From: Prevotella sp.
GTDB lineage: Bacteria > Bacteroidota > Bacteroidia > Bacteroidales > Bacteroidaceae
Direction: 5' to 3'
Assembly: GCA_017548605.1 (NCBI GenBank)
Contig: JAFYZT010000019.1
Span: 1-53,583, forward strand
Length of the DNA stretch: 53,583 nucleotides
Part shown: one piece after another, positions 14,799 through 23,491 of the stretch
Layout of the letters: every line of letters begins with the position of its first letter
How positions within the stretch are numbered: the first letter of the stretch is position 1
The notes under the pieces: generated by a model
The model's input: only the letters and a program-made list of their open reading frames with translations
What the model was told of the DNA's origin: nothing
Databases searched by the model: none
Made by a program: the position numbers and the translations under genes

Positions 14799-16328
14799 AT
14801 GGCACAAATAGAACTGAGATTATCAAACAAGATGCAAAAGGAAACGGAAATGAGTGAAGTGCTCATCCGTTTCTATCAAGGTACGAAGTTTAATACAAGA
14901 GCAAAAAGCGGTATCTTTGTCTCTCCACAATTCTTTGAATACTACATTGACAGAGATAAAACAGAGAAATTGGGGGTGAAGATTCCGGGACATATTACTA
15001 CAGCAACCTCGGAAAAGGCAAAGAGGCTTCACTATGTTTTACGCCAAAGTGGAACAGTCGTTGTTTTACAACGACTTGAAACTCCCGATGTCAAGTATCA
15101 CAGAGAGCAATTGGCAAAACTGAATGAATTGAAGAAGTTGATTGTAGAGTCTTACGAATCCAATAGAGATAAGATAATGTCGAGTGATTGGCTCCAGTTG
15201 ATTGTTGACAAATACCATGACCCCACTAAATATGAGATTAAACCAGAAAACAAAGGTTCCTTTTTTGAACTTGTGGAGGAATATATTGAAAAGCGTCAGT
15301 TGGCAGATTCCCACGCTCGTGTTTTTCGGGTATTGTCAAGAGCAATTGCAAGATTCCAAGGATTTGTCAGGTCTACAGATAAAGACAAGAGCGATTATGA
15401 GTTTGACATTGACAAAGTAACACGTGATGACATAGAAAGACTGACATCTTATCTTCGAAACGAAAAGAAACTGTCTGAGGATTATCCCAAGTTATTTAAA
15501 AAACTTATCAATGATTATCCTGCTGCTGTCAAAAAAGGACACAACCGTCTTGAGGAGCGAGGTGAGAACACGATTATCAAAATGCGCACCAGGTTGAAAT
15601 CGCTCTTCCTTTTCTTCTACGAAGAGGGGCTGACCACCAACAGGCCATTTGATGGCGTAAAGATTGGAACGGCAAAGGTGGGGACACCATATTACATTAC
15701 AATAGATGAACGCAACAAAATAGCCGAAACCAATCTTGAAGAAAAATGGAAGACGATGGATGAGGATTTCAAGAAAAAATGCAAGATGCCTATTCAAACG
15801 CTGATTACATGTAGGGACATTTTCGTTTTCCAATGTTTGATAGGTTGTAGAGTCAGTGATTTGATAAAACTCACTCCAGAGCACATAAACAATGGTATTC
15901 TTGTATATACACCACACAAGACCAAAGACGAAGGAGATGAGTCCATTCAAGCTCGTGTTCCATTACATGCCAAAGCCCAAGAACTAATAAAGAAATACAA
16001 GGGTGTTGATAAGATGGGAAGACTATTCCCATTTATTACAGCTCAGAAATACAATGATGCCATCAAGGCGATTTTTACTATGGCAGGAGTGACGCGCAAC
16101 GTAGAAGTACGCAACCCTCTTACTGGCGAAAATGAAATACGCCCAATCAATGAAATCGCTTCAAGTCATCTTGCACGTCGCACTTTCGTTGGAAATGCAT
16201 ATTTCAAAGTTAGTGATCCAAATCTGATTGGAAAAATGTCTGGTCATGTTGATGGATCCAAGGCTTTCAAGCGATATCGTAAAATCGAGGATGAAACATT
16301 GAAGAATGTGATTGACATGATAGGATAA
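14799..16328 (+). CDS. Tyrosine recombinase / site-specific integrase
   Basis: This 509-residue protein has the three-part layout of Bacteroidetes integrative-element integrases: an N-terminal arm-binding domain (MSEVLIRFYQGTKFNTRAKSG), a SAM-like core-binding domain (about 165-300) and a C-terminal catalytic domain. Catalytic residues are visible: Arg351 in IGCRVSDLIK, Lys in PHKTKDEG, His457-x-x-Arg460 in SHLARRTF, His in MSGHVDGSKAF, and the nucleophile Tyr493 in KRYRKI. So it should be active in strand exchange. It lies about 280 bases inside the left island-end core, transcribed away from it. ATG 14799 is used; an upstream TTG at 14790 is less likely. Target is inferred to be the tRNA-Gln 3' end. 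Confidence 0.95.
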   Translation: MAQIELRLSNKMQKETEMSEVLIRFYQGTKFNTRAKSGIFVSPQFFEYYIDRDKTEKLGVKIPGHITTATSEKAKRLHYVLRQSGTVVVLQRLETPDVKYHREQLAKLNELKKLIVESYESNRDKIMSSDWLQLIVDKYHDPTKYEIKPENKGSFFELVEEYIEKRQLADSHARVFRVLSRAIARFQGFVRSTDKDKSDYEFDIDKVTRDDIERLTSYLRNEKKLSEDYPKLFKKLINDYPAAVKKGHNRLEERGENTIIKMRTRLKSLFLFFYEEGLTTNRPFDGVKIGTAKVGTPYYITIDERNKIAETNLEEKWKTMDEDFKKKCKMPIQTLITCRDIFVFQCLIGCRVSDLIKLTPEHINNGILVYTPHKTKDEGDESIQARVPLHAKAQELIKKYKGVDKMGRLFPFITAQKYNDAIKAIFTMAGVTRNVEVRNPLTGENEIRPINEIASSHLARRTFVGNAYFKVSDPNLIGKMSGHVDGSKAFKRYRKIEDETLKNVIDMIG

Positions 16329-16364
16329 AAAACAATGTTATAGATAATATTGGTTTTTTTTGTG

Positions 16365-16372
16365 TAACTTTG
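16365..16372 (+). promoter_or_regulatory. -7 box of the AlbA-type gene (probably leaderless)
   Basis: TAACTTTG ends six bases before the ATG at 16379. The nearest TTG (16350) is only 12 bases upstream, so the -33 element is poor. Confidence 0.5.
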
Positions 16373-16378
16373 CAGACT

Positions 16379-17803
16379 ATGACGAAAGAAGAATTATTGA
16401 AGCGTATAAGCGGTGTTGAGTGGGAGGACTTTGAATGCAAAGAAGCCCTTGACGAACTGCCAAAGAATGTCTGGGACTCTGTAAGTGCTTTCAGTAATAC
16501 TGCAGGTGGATGGGTGGTGCTTGGCATCAAGGAAACAAAGAAGAAAACAGGTAGTGTCTTTACTGTAACAGGTGTCAACAATCCTGAGAAGATGGAACAG
16601 GACTTTATCAGCACTCTCCGGTCAAAGACGAAATTCAACACCGTCATCTTCTTCAAAGTACAGATGTATGATATTGACGGCCACAAGGTGTTGGCCTTTT
16701 GGATTCCGTCTTCGAGCATTAAGCCTGTCTATTTCAACAACAACATACAAAACACATTCATCCGTTGCGGAAGTGGGGACCAGCGTGCAACAGATGGTGA
16801 GATTGCGGCCATACAGCGTGATCAGGCGTTCGGCAGCCGTTCTGAGATAGAAGTCCCAAGAACAAGCATGGACGACTTGAATAGAGGTTCACTTGATACG
16901 TTTAGAAGGAGAATGCGCCAGTTCAATGAAAGTTCTCCCTATAATGAACTCCCAGATGACATGTTCTGTAGAAAGACTGGCATCACCTCTAACGGTTGTC
17001 TGACCTACGGCGGGTTGCTCATGTTTGGCAAGGGCGATGTGGTGAAGGAACATGTGCGCAACTTTTGGATAGACTATATTGAGATTCCGGGCACATCATA
17101 CGCAGATGCAGAAGAGCGATACACATTCAGGATGCAAGAGCAGGAGAACATTTGGGAATCCTATCAAGCCATTTATCAGAGACTAAGATTGTATGTTGAC
17201 AATCCATTCACTGCTGGGCCAGATGGATTTTCCCCTGACGACAACTCGCAATTGTACTGTCTTCGTGAGGGTCTTGTCAACTTTTGCGCCCACGCCGATT
17301 ATTTCAGTCCCATGCATCCGACGATACGCAAATTCGACGACCGTATTGAGTTTCAGAACCCTGGGAGTTTCATTGTTGGTATCGATGTGGTGAAAACCAA
17401 GAACGCATCGTTCCCTCGCAATCCGACCATCATCAATCTGTTCCGATATGTCAAACTTTCCGAAAGTGCGGGCTATGGTATAGACAAGATTCTTCGATGG
17501 GAAAAACTGACAAAACAAGCTGTGGATTTCGAGACAAGCATCTTGTATTCCACCATAACATATCACTTACCTAAAAGTAATACGAAAAGTAGTACGAAAA
17601 GTAATACGAAAAGTAGCACGAAAAATGAAAAGACCATTATTTCTGCCATTCGCTCTAACCCAACACTTTCCATAACAGATATGTGTCCTATAACTGGGTT
17701 GTCACGGAGTGGTGTTCAGAAAATTATTATAAGATTAAGGCAACAGGGTGTTCTTCGAAGAGTCGGCCCTGCTAAAGGTGGCTATTGGGAAATCATCGAG
17801 TAA
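16379..17803 (+). CDS. AlbA_2/Schlafen-type ATP-binding putative regulator
   Basis: The product has 474 residues. The N-terminal domain is AlbA_2 (Schlafen AlbA-like): EWEDFECKEALDELP and SAFSNTAGGWVVLGI (about residues 15-50) are the family hallmarks. The middle resembles the C-terminal ATPase-type domain of this family (HATPase_c_4), with REGLVNFCAHADY, IEFQNPGSF, RNPTIINLFRYVKLSESAGYGIDKI. A Ser/Thr/Asn/Lys linker made of four 12-base repeats (17576-17623) leads to a C-terminal winged helix (ITDMCPITGLSRSGVQKIIIRLRQQGVLRR). Such proteins are often called transcriptional regulators and are common cargo of mobile islands; some relatives act in phage defence. Which applies here is unknown. 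The start is fixed by a -7 box ending six bases upstream. Confidence 0.88.
   Translation: MTKEELLKRISGVEWEDFECKEALDELPKNVWDSVSAFSNTAGGWVVLGIKETKKKTGSVFTVTGVNNPEKMEQDFISTLRSKTKFNTVIFFKVQMYDIDGHKVLAFWIPSSSIKPVYFNNNIQNTFIRCGSGDQRATDGEIAAIQRDQAFGSRSEIEVPRTSMDDLNRGSLDTFRRRMRQFNESSPYNELPDDMFCRKTGITSNGCLTYGGLLMFGKGDVVKEHVRNFWIDYIEIPGTSYADAEERYTFRMQEQENIWESYQAIYQRLRLYVDNPFTAGPDGFSPDDNSQLYCLREGLVNFCAHADYFSPMHPTIRKFDDRIEFQNPGSFIVGIDVVKTKNASFPRNPTIINLFRYVKLSESAGYGIDKILRWEKLTKQAVDFETSILYSTITYHLPKSNTKSSTKSNTKSSTKNEKTIISAIRSNPTLSITDMCPITGLSRSGVQKIIIRLRQQGVLRRVGPAKGGYWEIIE
17576..17623 (+). repeat. 12-bp coding microsatellite in the AlbA-type gene
   Basis: Four units AGTARYACGAAA encode Ser-(Asn/Ser)-Thr-Lys. 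The period is a multiple of three, so slippage would change linker length without a frameshift. Confidence 0.9.
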
Positions 17804-17817
17804 GAAATGGCAGCAGT

Positions 17818-17970
17818 ATGACATACAAGAGCCTCTGGAAGAAGGACCGCCCCCTTTGCTTCGACTATGAGATGGTCTGTGAGAAGTATGACATCAACCT
17901 TGATTCCGTGACGGAAGAGGCTACTGACGACAAGAAGCCTCAGAAGGAGCCGGAAGTACTCCCGTTCTGA
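17818..17970 (+). CDS. Short protein downstream of the AlbA-type gene, unknown
   Basis: An ORF of 50 codons begins 14 bases after the AlbA-type stop and ends 10 bases before a strong terminator, so it is probably the last gene of that transcript. The frame also reads through from 17785, but ATG 17818 is the first after the upstream stop. The protein is charged: a basic N-terminus (MTYKSLWKKDRP), a Cys/Tyr-containing middle (CFDYEMVCEKYDI) and an acidic Lys/Glu-rich end. No family recognised. It could be an antitoxin-sized or partner protein, but nothing in the sequence shows this. Confidence 0.55.
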   Translation: MTYKSLWKKDRPLCFDYEMVCEKYDINLDSVTEEATDDKKPQKEPEVLPF

Positions 17971-17980
17971 AACAATGGCG

Positions 17981-18016
17981 AAGGACAGCCGTCAATGAAT
18001 GGCTGTCCTTTTTTCT
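17981..18016 (+). terminator. Terminator of the AlbA-type transcript
   Basis: AAGGACAGCC (17981-17990) pairs perfectly with GGCTGTCCTT (18001-18010), 10-base loop, followed by TTTT. Confidence 0.9.
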
Positions 18017-18050
18017 TTGCTTTCAAAAAAACAAAAATCCGAAAAAGGCG

Positions 18051-18270
18051 TGTGGCATTTGTGGCATCGTGTGGCATCGCTGATAATCAGCGAGATAGAG
18101 CACAAATTCGTTGTGGCAACAATGTGGCATCGTGTGGCATTCTTCCGATTACCCATAGTTGTTGTGGCATGATTGTGTCATTCTATCTATGATTATAAGA
18201 GAAGGATAAATCTATTGTCTCTGATTTTCAGTCAATTATAGTTTTTGCCACAGATGCCATAAATGCCACA
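18051..18270 (+). repeat. TGTGGCA iteron-like array
   Basis: Seven exact TGTGGCA copies begin at 18051, 18060, 18070, 18112, 18123, 18133 and 18163. Three inverted copies begin at 18246, 18255 (one mismatch) and 18264. Neighbouring copies are mostly 9-11 bases apart, about one helical turn. A perfect 15-base palindrome CGCTGATAATCAGCG sits at 18078-18092. It lies in the longest gene-free stretch of the island and looks like a multi-site binding region for a replication, excision or transfer protein. Confidence 0.75.
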
Positions 18271-18771
18271 GGGGTAATATACGAAATAATTTTTTTGCTG
18301 AGGGTGGTTTCGTATTTTACTATGCCAACAGATAACCTAGGATTGGTGTTGCTAGAAAAGCGATATCGAATCATGTTTCTTCCCTGGTGGTCAGTCCGTC
18401 CCCATAAACCATATTAAAATCTCCGTCCCCGCGATTCATATCATCGTCGTCATTATCATCCTCGCAGCCTGCAACTCCGTCCCGTGATTAAAAAACAACT
18501 ATGAAGAATGAGAACTCATAATTCAAACTCTATTTTTGCTGTTGTTCAACTGTAAGGCAATTCAGAATCGCAGGGACAGGTTTGATTCTTCTGCTCACAC
18601 GGGAGCTGGCATCCATGCCCACTTCCAATGCCTAACACACCTGATGAAGGGTAATTTTCCATAGGCTATGACGCTCTACTTTTTATAATGCTTTGGTTTT
18701 TAGAAATTTACAGTTTATCCTTATTTGCTTATTTTCCATAGGAAACTGATACAACTATCGAAAAAACAACG
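18271..18771. other. Gene-free island DNA, no clear feature
   Basis: No ORF with coding character was found. Two 12-base copies of ATTTTCCATAGG (18654-18665 and 18731-18742) precede the next promoter. A short reverse frame near 18380-18483 reads VAGCEDDN followed by Asp/Gly-rich residues, like the start of a lipoprotein, but has no start codon and soon stops; it may be a relic. Confidence 0.5.
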
Positions 18772-18779
18772 TAACTTTG
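18772..18779 (+). promoter_or_regulatory. -7 box of the TPR regulator/surface protein operon
   Basis: TAACTTTG lies 19 bases before the ATG; no TTG at the expected -33 distance. Confidence 0.5.
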
Positions 18780-18798
18780 CAACCGAGAATTATTCATT

Positions 18799-20250
18799 AT
18801 GCATTCGAAGTCAATATACATATTTATTATAGGCATTCTGATGATTGCTTGTGGTCCGTCTCATAAGGAGGCAGATTCACAGACGGCAAAAAGTTGTCTG
18901 GAGGAGGCAGAGACAGCTTTGAACAACGACAGCATCCGCTTGGGTGAGACCTTGCTTCGGAAAACCATCCATCTGGCAGAAGCGTCTGAGGATTGGCACA
19001 CCTGTTATATCGCATACCAGCGGTTGGCGGAATCATTGTCGCAGAGCAATCCGGAGGAGGCATTGAGACAAATGATGAAAGCCCTGACCATTTACGAGCA
19101 GCATCCTGACGATGAGCGAAACCATGTCATTCTGATGGATTATGCCGGTACATACGCAGCACAAGTGGCTTTCATTAAAGAGGGAACCTTCGATGAAGCA
19201 CTCGGGTTCATCAACAAAGCATACGCCATAGCTGAGAAAAACCAGATGACCGACCTGATGTGCCAGACGCTCACCAGTCTTGCGAACATAGCATGGGCAA
19301 AAGAAGACTATCGTCTAGCTGTCGACCATGCCCGTCATGCGGAAACCATGGCAACAGACCACCTGCGACCTGGTACGTTACAGGTTCTCGCTCGCAGTTA
19401 TCTCAGCCTCAACATGCTCGATTCGGCAGAAACGGTCTATCGACAGATTGAGCCTGGAGAAGATGTCCATATGGCATACATCGTCCAGAGCAGCCTTGCC
19501 AAGATTGCACTTCGACGGATGAATGCCAAACAGGTGGAAGACGATATTGAGGAAGCCTTTGAGCAAATAGAAGACTTCTATTACAATGCATTAGAACAGA
19601 AGGATTTGTACTACCAGGAGACGCTGAGACAGGAAAAGGCGAATCAGCAACTTGAATACCGCAACCAGTTATATGCCCGTACCCTTCTGATTGTCATCAT
19701 TGCAGCAGCAATCATCATCCTCGTGGTTGTTATGGCTCTCCGGTATCGCATCCGCATGATTCATCGTCAGCGGGAATACGAGCAATCGAAATTGGAAAAC
19801 GAACTGTTTATGCAGGAACAGGAGAAGCATCGACTCCAGCAGGAGGCAGAACATCAGAAGACCCAACTGCACCAAGCTAACGAAGTGGTGGCATTCCTTC
19901 AGAACTTCATCCTCGAACGTTCGGAGGTGATGAAGAAACTGAACCAACAGAACCAAAGAGGCGATTCGCTCATCACCCTCAAAGCACATGAATGGAAAGA
20001 GATAGAACGCACTCTCAACGCCATCGACAACGACCGTTTTGCCCATATCCGTGAGCAATACCCTGACATGCAGGAAGATGACATACGCCTGTGCATCCTT
20101 ACCCGACTCGATATCAGCAACCGCACCATTGGCAACATCTACTGTATCACCATCTCAGCCGTCCAGCATCGTAAACTCAAGTTGAAGAAGGACGTGTTTG
20201 GAGAAAGTAATCCAGACATCACGCTGGAACAGGTAATCAATAGCAAATAA
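18799..20250 (+). CDS. Membrane-anchored TPR protein with cytoplasmic HTH-like domain
   Basis: The product has 483 residues. The N-terminus ends in a lipobox (LMIAC, Cys near 18), followed by TPR-like helical repeats (about 25-290: AETALNNDSIRLGETLLRK, ALGFINKAYAIAEKN, LSLNMLDSAETVYRQ). A transmembrane helix (about 294-316) is followed by a basic stretch, a coiled coil (EYEQSKLENELFMQEQEKH) and a C-terminal helix-turn-helix-like segment (LDISNRTIGNIYCITISAVQ). The layout suggests a one-piece sensor: periplasmic TPR, membrane anchor, cytoplasmic DNA-binding end. The gene at 44260-45993 has the same plan. It lies 20 bases upstream of the BspA/FSMP surface protein and probably controls or serves it; this is inferred from position only. 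Confidence 0.8.
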   Translation: MHSKSIYIFIIGILMIACGPSHKEADSQTAKSCLEEAETALNNDSIRLGETLLRKTIHLAEASEDWHTCYIAYQRLAESLSQSNPEEALRQMMKALTIYEQHPDDERNHVILMDYAGTYAAQVAFIKEGTFDEALGFINKAYAIAEKNQMTDLMCQTLTSLANIAWAKEDYRLAVDHARHAETMATDHLRPGTLQVLARSYLSLNMLDSAETVYRQIEPGEDVHMAYIVQSSLAKIALRRMNAKQVEDDIEEAFEQIEDFYYNALEQKDLYYQETLRQEKANQQLEYRNQLYARTLLIVIIAAAIIILVVVMALRYRIRMIHRQREYEQSKLENELFMQEQEKHRLQQEAEHQKTQLHQANEVVAFLQNFILERSEVMKKLNQQNQRGDSLITLKAHEWKEIERTLNAIDNDRFAHIREQYPDMQEDDIRLCILTRLDISNRTIGNIYCITISAVQHRKLKLKKDVFGESNPDITLEQVINSK

Positions 20251-20270
20251 CAACCAAAAGTAAAAACAAT

Positions 20271-23200
20271 ATGAAAAAACAAATTCGTTTTCTTGTGATG
20301 ATGCTCCTGCCCATGATGGCGAGCGCACAGAGTTCCGTGAAGATTGACGATATTTATTATATGTTGAATACCGTTGACAAAACAGCAGAAGTGACTCGTG
20401 GAGGTTATTCCGGAGTTATTGTGATACCGTCAACGGTAACTAAAGATGATGTTGAGTATACCGTGACAAGTATTGCGTCGAATGCTTTCTACAACAGTCC
20501 CCAACTGACTTCTGTAACTATTCCAAAGAGTGTTACCACGATTAAATTAAGAAGAGATTTTTTCTATAACTGCAATAAACTGACCTCAATAGTTGTTGAG
20601 GAAGGGAACCCAAACTATGACTCTCGCGAAGGATGTAATGCACTTATTGAGACTGCCAGTAATAAACTGCTGTATGGAGCCAATAACTCGTTTATTCCCA
20701 ATAGTATTACGACCATTGGAGTGGCTGCATTTGAAAAACGTAATTTTACTACTCTTAGTATTCCCAATAGTGTGACAACCATAGAAGATGAAGCGTTTGC
20801 AAGTTGTTCTGAACTAACCTCTGTCTATATTGGAACAGGCCTGGAGAACATCGGTGAATATATTTTTGAAGAATGCAATAAGCTGAAAACGGTTGAGATA
20901 AACAGCAATGCGTTGGTATCTAAGAATTACACTAGCGAAGAGAAGAATGTATCATGCCTTTTCTGGGACGCTACTGTTGAAGAAATAGTGTTAGGAGAGG
21001 AAGTGACGAGTGTTGGCGATTACGCATTCTCTGGGAGTAGTATGAAATCTATCAAGATGTCCGACAATCTGATAAGTATCGGAAACTATGCCTTTTGGCA
21101 ATGTAGGTTAACCTCCATAGATTTTTCAAATAATCTGGAATACATCGGGAAATGGGCGTTCGCAGCTTGCTTTCCACTTCCTTCCGTTACCATACCTGAA
21201 AGCGTAAAGTGTATAGATTTTTTAGCATTCCAATGGTGTAACGCATTAACCAAAGTTGTCGTAAAAAGCAATGAGGTTGTAGCAAGAGACAATGATCAGT
21301 TCTATACATTAACGAGCTGTTTTGGCAAACAGGTTGAAGAGTATGTTTTGGGAGAAGATGTCAAGAAGATAGCATATATCGCTTTCGCAGAGAGTGACAA
21401 ACTAACTTCTGTCACCATTTCCAACTATTTGACATGCATTGATGATAGCGCATTTCACATGTGTACCAGCCTGACAGACGTGTATTGCTATGCAGAACAA
21501 GTGCCAGAGACTGGTAAGGATGTTTTTCTCTCTTCAAATTACACAAATGCTACACTCCATGTGCCTGCTTCATCTGTTGAAGCATATAAAAACGCAGAAC
21601 AATGGAAGGACTTTAAGGAAATAGTAGCACTGCCGACTATGGATGATTACTGTATGATGGTAAAAGATGGCAAAGTATGGAAGACTGGAATCTACGGCTC
21701 AGGCAATCCTGTGCGGCATGTCGAGTATTTCTACTTCGATGGTGACACCGTCATAGACGGGAAAACCTGCAAGCAGATGATGTGCCAGCAGTATTACAAC
21801 GATGATGATTCACAACATTCATCATTGAGTTACGTTGGAGCATGGTATGAAGAGGACAAGAAAGTTTACACTTACGACACGACAAACAAGCAATTTGTAC
21901 TGAAGTACGACTTCTCCGTTGATGCCAATGACACCCTGCAGATCAATCAGGAACATTATAGGATAGGTCCATGGCAGATAGGAGGAATAAAAGGCTTCAA
22001 GGGTGTTTATAGAGATGTTTGGTTTTTGGCGGAAGAAGGCCCCATCTACAGCCCATCTTGGTTGGAAGGAGTAGGAAGTATTGATGGCCCGACAGTAAAC
22101 GTCTATCCTGGGTATGTTGACCCTTTAAGATTCCTCATGTCATGTACCGTTGATGACGAAGTCATCTACTTCAACGACGGATATGAGGATGGAGCCACAC
22201 CAGAGAAGATGAATGCCAACAAGCACCGTTTCGACTTCACCCATACCGTCAAGACACAGCCCAAAGCACCGGGTATGGGAGGGAAAGAAAGGCCAAAAGG
22301 AGTCGCGTCAGCGGATACGCAGTCGATATATGGTGAATACAGCCAACAACAGTTGAGCATTCACCTCGAACCGCTCATTGAAACCTACGTGGTATGTATT
22401 ACAAACGAATCAAACGAGGTCGTCTATGAAAAAACCATCAATACAGTTGGTATTGTCGGCCTCAACATCGACATCTCCACCTATGCAAAAGGTTGTTATA
22501 CGGCAACTGTGGAGAATAGCAATGAATCTTTCGTTGGAGAATTCGAAATGCAAGCCACTGGGAATGAAATCACCTTGTCCTGTCCCGATGACAACCATCC
22601 CCATGCCATCGACCTCGGACTGCCTTCAGGAACGAAATGGGCGTGCTGCAATGTGGGCGCGTCTACCCCTGAGGGATATGGTGGCTATTACGCCTGGGGG
22701 GAGACGGAAGAGAAGGACTATTACAGTTTATCAACCTACATCCATTACGACGACTCTTCAAGCACCTACCACGATCTCGGCAGCGACATCGCCGGCACAC
22801 AGTACGATGTTGCCCACGTGAAGTGGGGTGGCTCTTGGGTGATGCCGTCGAAAGACCAAAACCAGGAACTGATAGAAAACTGCAACTATGAATGGATAAT
22901 AGTCAATGATGTCATGGGAGCCCAATTCACCGGCCCAAGCGGTGGCACTATCTTCTTGCCTGCGGCCGGCAACCGCTCTGCTGGAGACCTCTACTACGCC
23001 GGCAGCAGCGGCTACAATTGGTCGTCCACGCAGGAGCCGCCGTACTCGTACAGCGCCTACCGCCTGTACTTCAATTGGTACAACGCGTACTGGAGCTACG
23101 GCAATTACCGCTACTGCGGTCACACGGTCCGCCCTATTATCGGAGACACCAACGGCATCAATCTTCCAAATTCATCTTCCGAAATATCAAACCAGGCCAT

Positions 23201-23303
23201 TTACAACATCTATGGCATAAAAGTTGCATCTAACCCGAAAGAAATAGGCAACCTTCCCTCAGGCGTTTACATCTTCAACGGCAAAAAAACCGTAATAAAG
23301 TGA
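20271..23303 (+). CDS. BspA-like leucine-rich surface protein with FSMP domain and T9SS tail
   Basis: This 1010-residue exported protein has a signal peptide (1-20). BspA-type LRR_5 repeats follow from about residue 45 to 445 (LTSVTIPKSVTTI, TLSIPNSVTTIEDEAF, LTSVTISNYLTCIDDSAF), then a central domain (about 450-650). An FSMP domain spans about 775-960 (HAIDLGLPSGTKWA, YAWGETEEKD, WVMPSKDQ, FLPAAGNRS, ending GHTVRPI). A T9SS-type sorting tail ends the protein (IYNIYGIKVAS, NLPSGVYIFNGK). BspA-like proteins bind host or matrix proteins and other bacteria. The FSMP section (22570-23145) is clearly more GC-rich than the LRR part, so the gene looks mosaic. Residues about 897-957 are rich in Tyr, Asn, Ser and Trp on a C-type-lectin-like scaffold. 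It is the second gene of an operon with the TPR regulator. Confidence 0.9.
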   Translation: MKKQIRFLVMMLLPMMASAQSSVKIDDIYYMLNTVDKTAEVTRGGYSGVIVIPSTVTKDDVEYTVTSIASNAFYNSPQLTSVTIPKSVTTIKLRRDFFYNCNKLTSIVVEEGNPNYDSREGCNALIETASNKLLYGANNSFIPNSITTIGVAAFEKRNFTTLSIPNSVTTIEDEAFASCSELTSVYIGTGLENIGEYIFEECNKLKTVEINSNALVSKNYTSEEKNVSCLFWDATVEEIVLGEEVTSVGDYAFSGSSMKSIKMSDNLISIGNYAFWQCRLTSIDFSNNLEYIGKWAFAACFPLPSVTIPESVKCIDFLAFQWCNALTKVVVKSNEVVARDNDQFYTLTSCFGKQVEEYVLGEDVKKIAYIAFAESDKLTSVTISNYLTCIDDSAFHMCTSLTDVYCYAEQVPETGKDVFLSSNYTNATLHVPASSVEAYKNAEQWKDFKEIVALPTMDDYCMMVKDGKVWKTGIYGSGNPVRHVEYFYFDGDTVIDGKTCKQMMCQQYYNDDDSQHSSLSYVGAWYEEDKKVYTYDTTNKQFVLKYDFSVDANDTLQINQEHYRIGPWQIGGIKGFKGVYRDVWFLAEEGPIYSPSWLEGVGSIDGPTVNVYPGYVDPLRFLMSCTVDDEVIYFNDGYEDGATPEKMNANKHRFDFTHTVKTQPKAPGMGGKERPKGVASADTQSIYGEYSQQQLSIHLEPLIETYVVCITNESNEVVYEKTINTVGIVGLNIDISTYAKGCYTATVENSNESFVGEFEMQATGNEITLSCPDDNHPHAIDLGLPSGTKWACCNVGASTPEGYGGYYAWGETEEKDYYSLSTYIHYDDSSSTYHDLGSDIAGTQYDVAHVKWGGSWVMPSKDQNQELIENCNYEWIIVNDVMGAQFTGPSGGTIFLPAAGNRSAGDLYYAGSSGYNWSSTQEPPYSYSAYRLYFNWYNAYWSYGNYRYCGHTVRPIIGDTNGINLPNSSSEISNQAIYNIYGIKVASNPKEIGNLPSGVYIFNGKKTVIK

Positions 23304-23491
23304 GAGTAAAAATAAGCTCACTTGAGGTCTTCCAAACATGAACGATTTAGAGCAACGCTCAAAATCGGATTAATATGACGACTGAATATTGAAGATAGGA
23401 ACAAGTTCTTGTAAATCCAATTAAACCGAATAAAAACCTACTGAAAATCAGTTTAACAAAAGATTTTTGAACCCCTAAAAAAGGTTTTTGA

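Noticed and set aside
18051-18270. CRISPR array
   Set aside because: Repeats are 7 bases with 2-35-base gaps, occur in both orientations, and no cas genes are present.
18380-18483. Lipoprotein gene on the reverse strand
   Set aside because: A lipobox-like VAGCEDDN is visible, but an in-frame stop precedes it and another follows within about 40 codons; at most a relic.
20271-23303. Complete diversity-generating retroelement
   Set aside because: No reverse transcriptase, accessory gene or template repeat in the window; only the candidate variable segment is reported.
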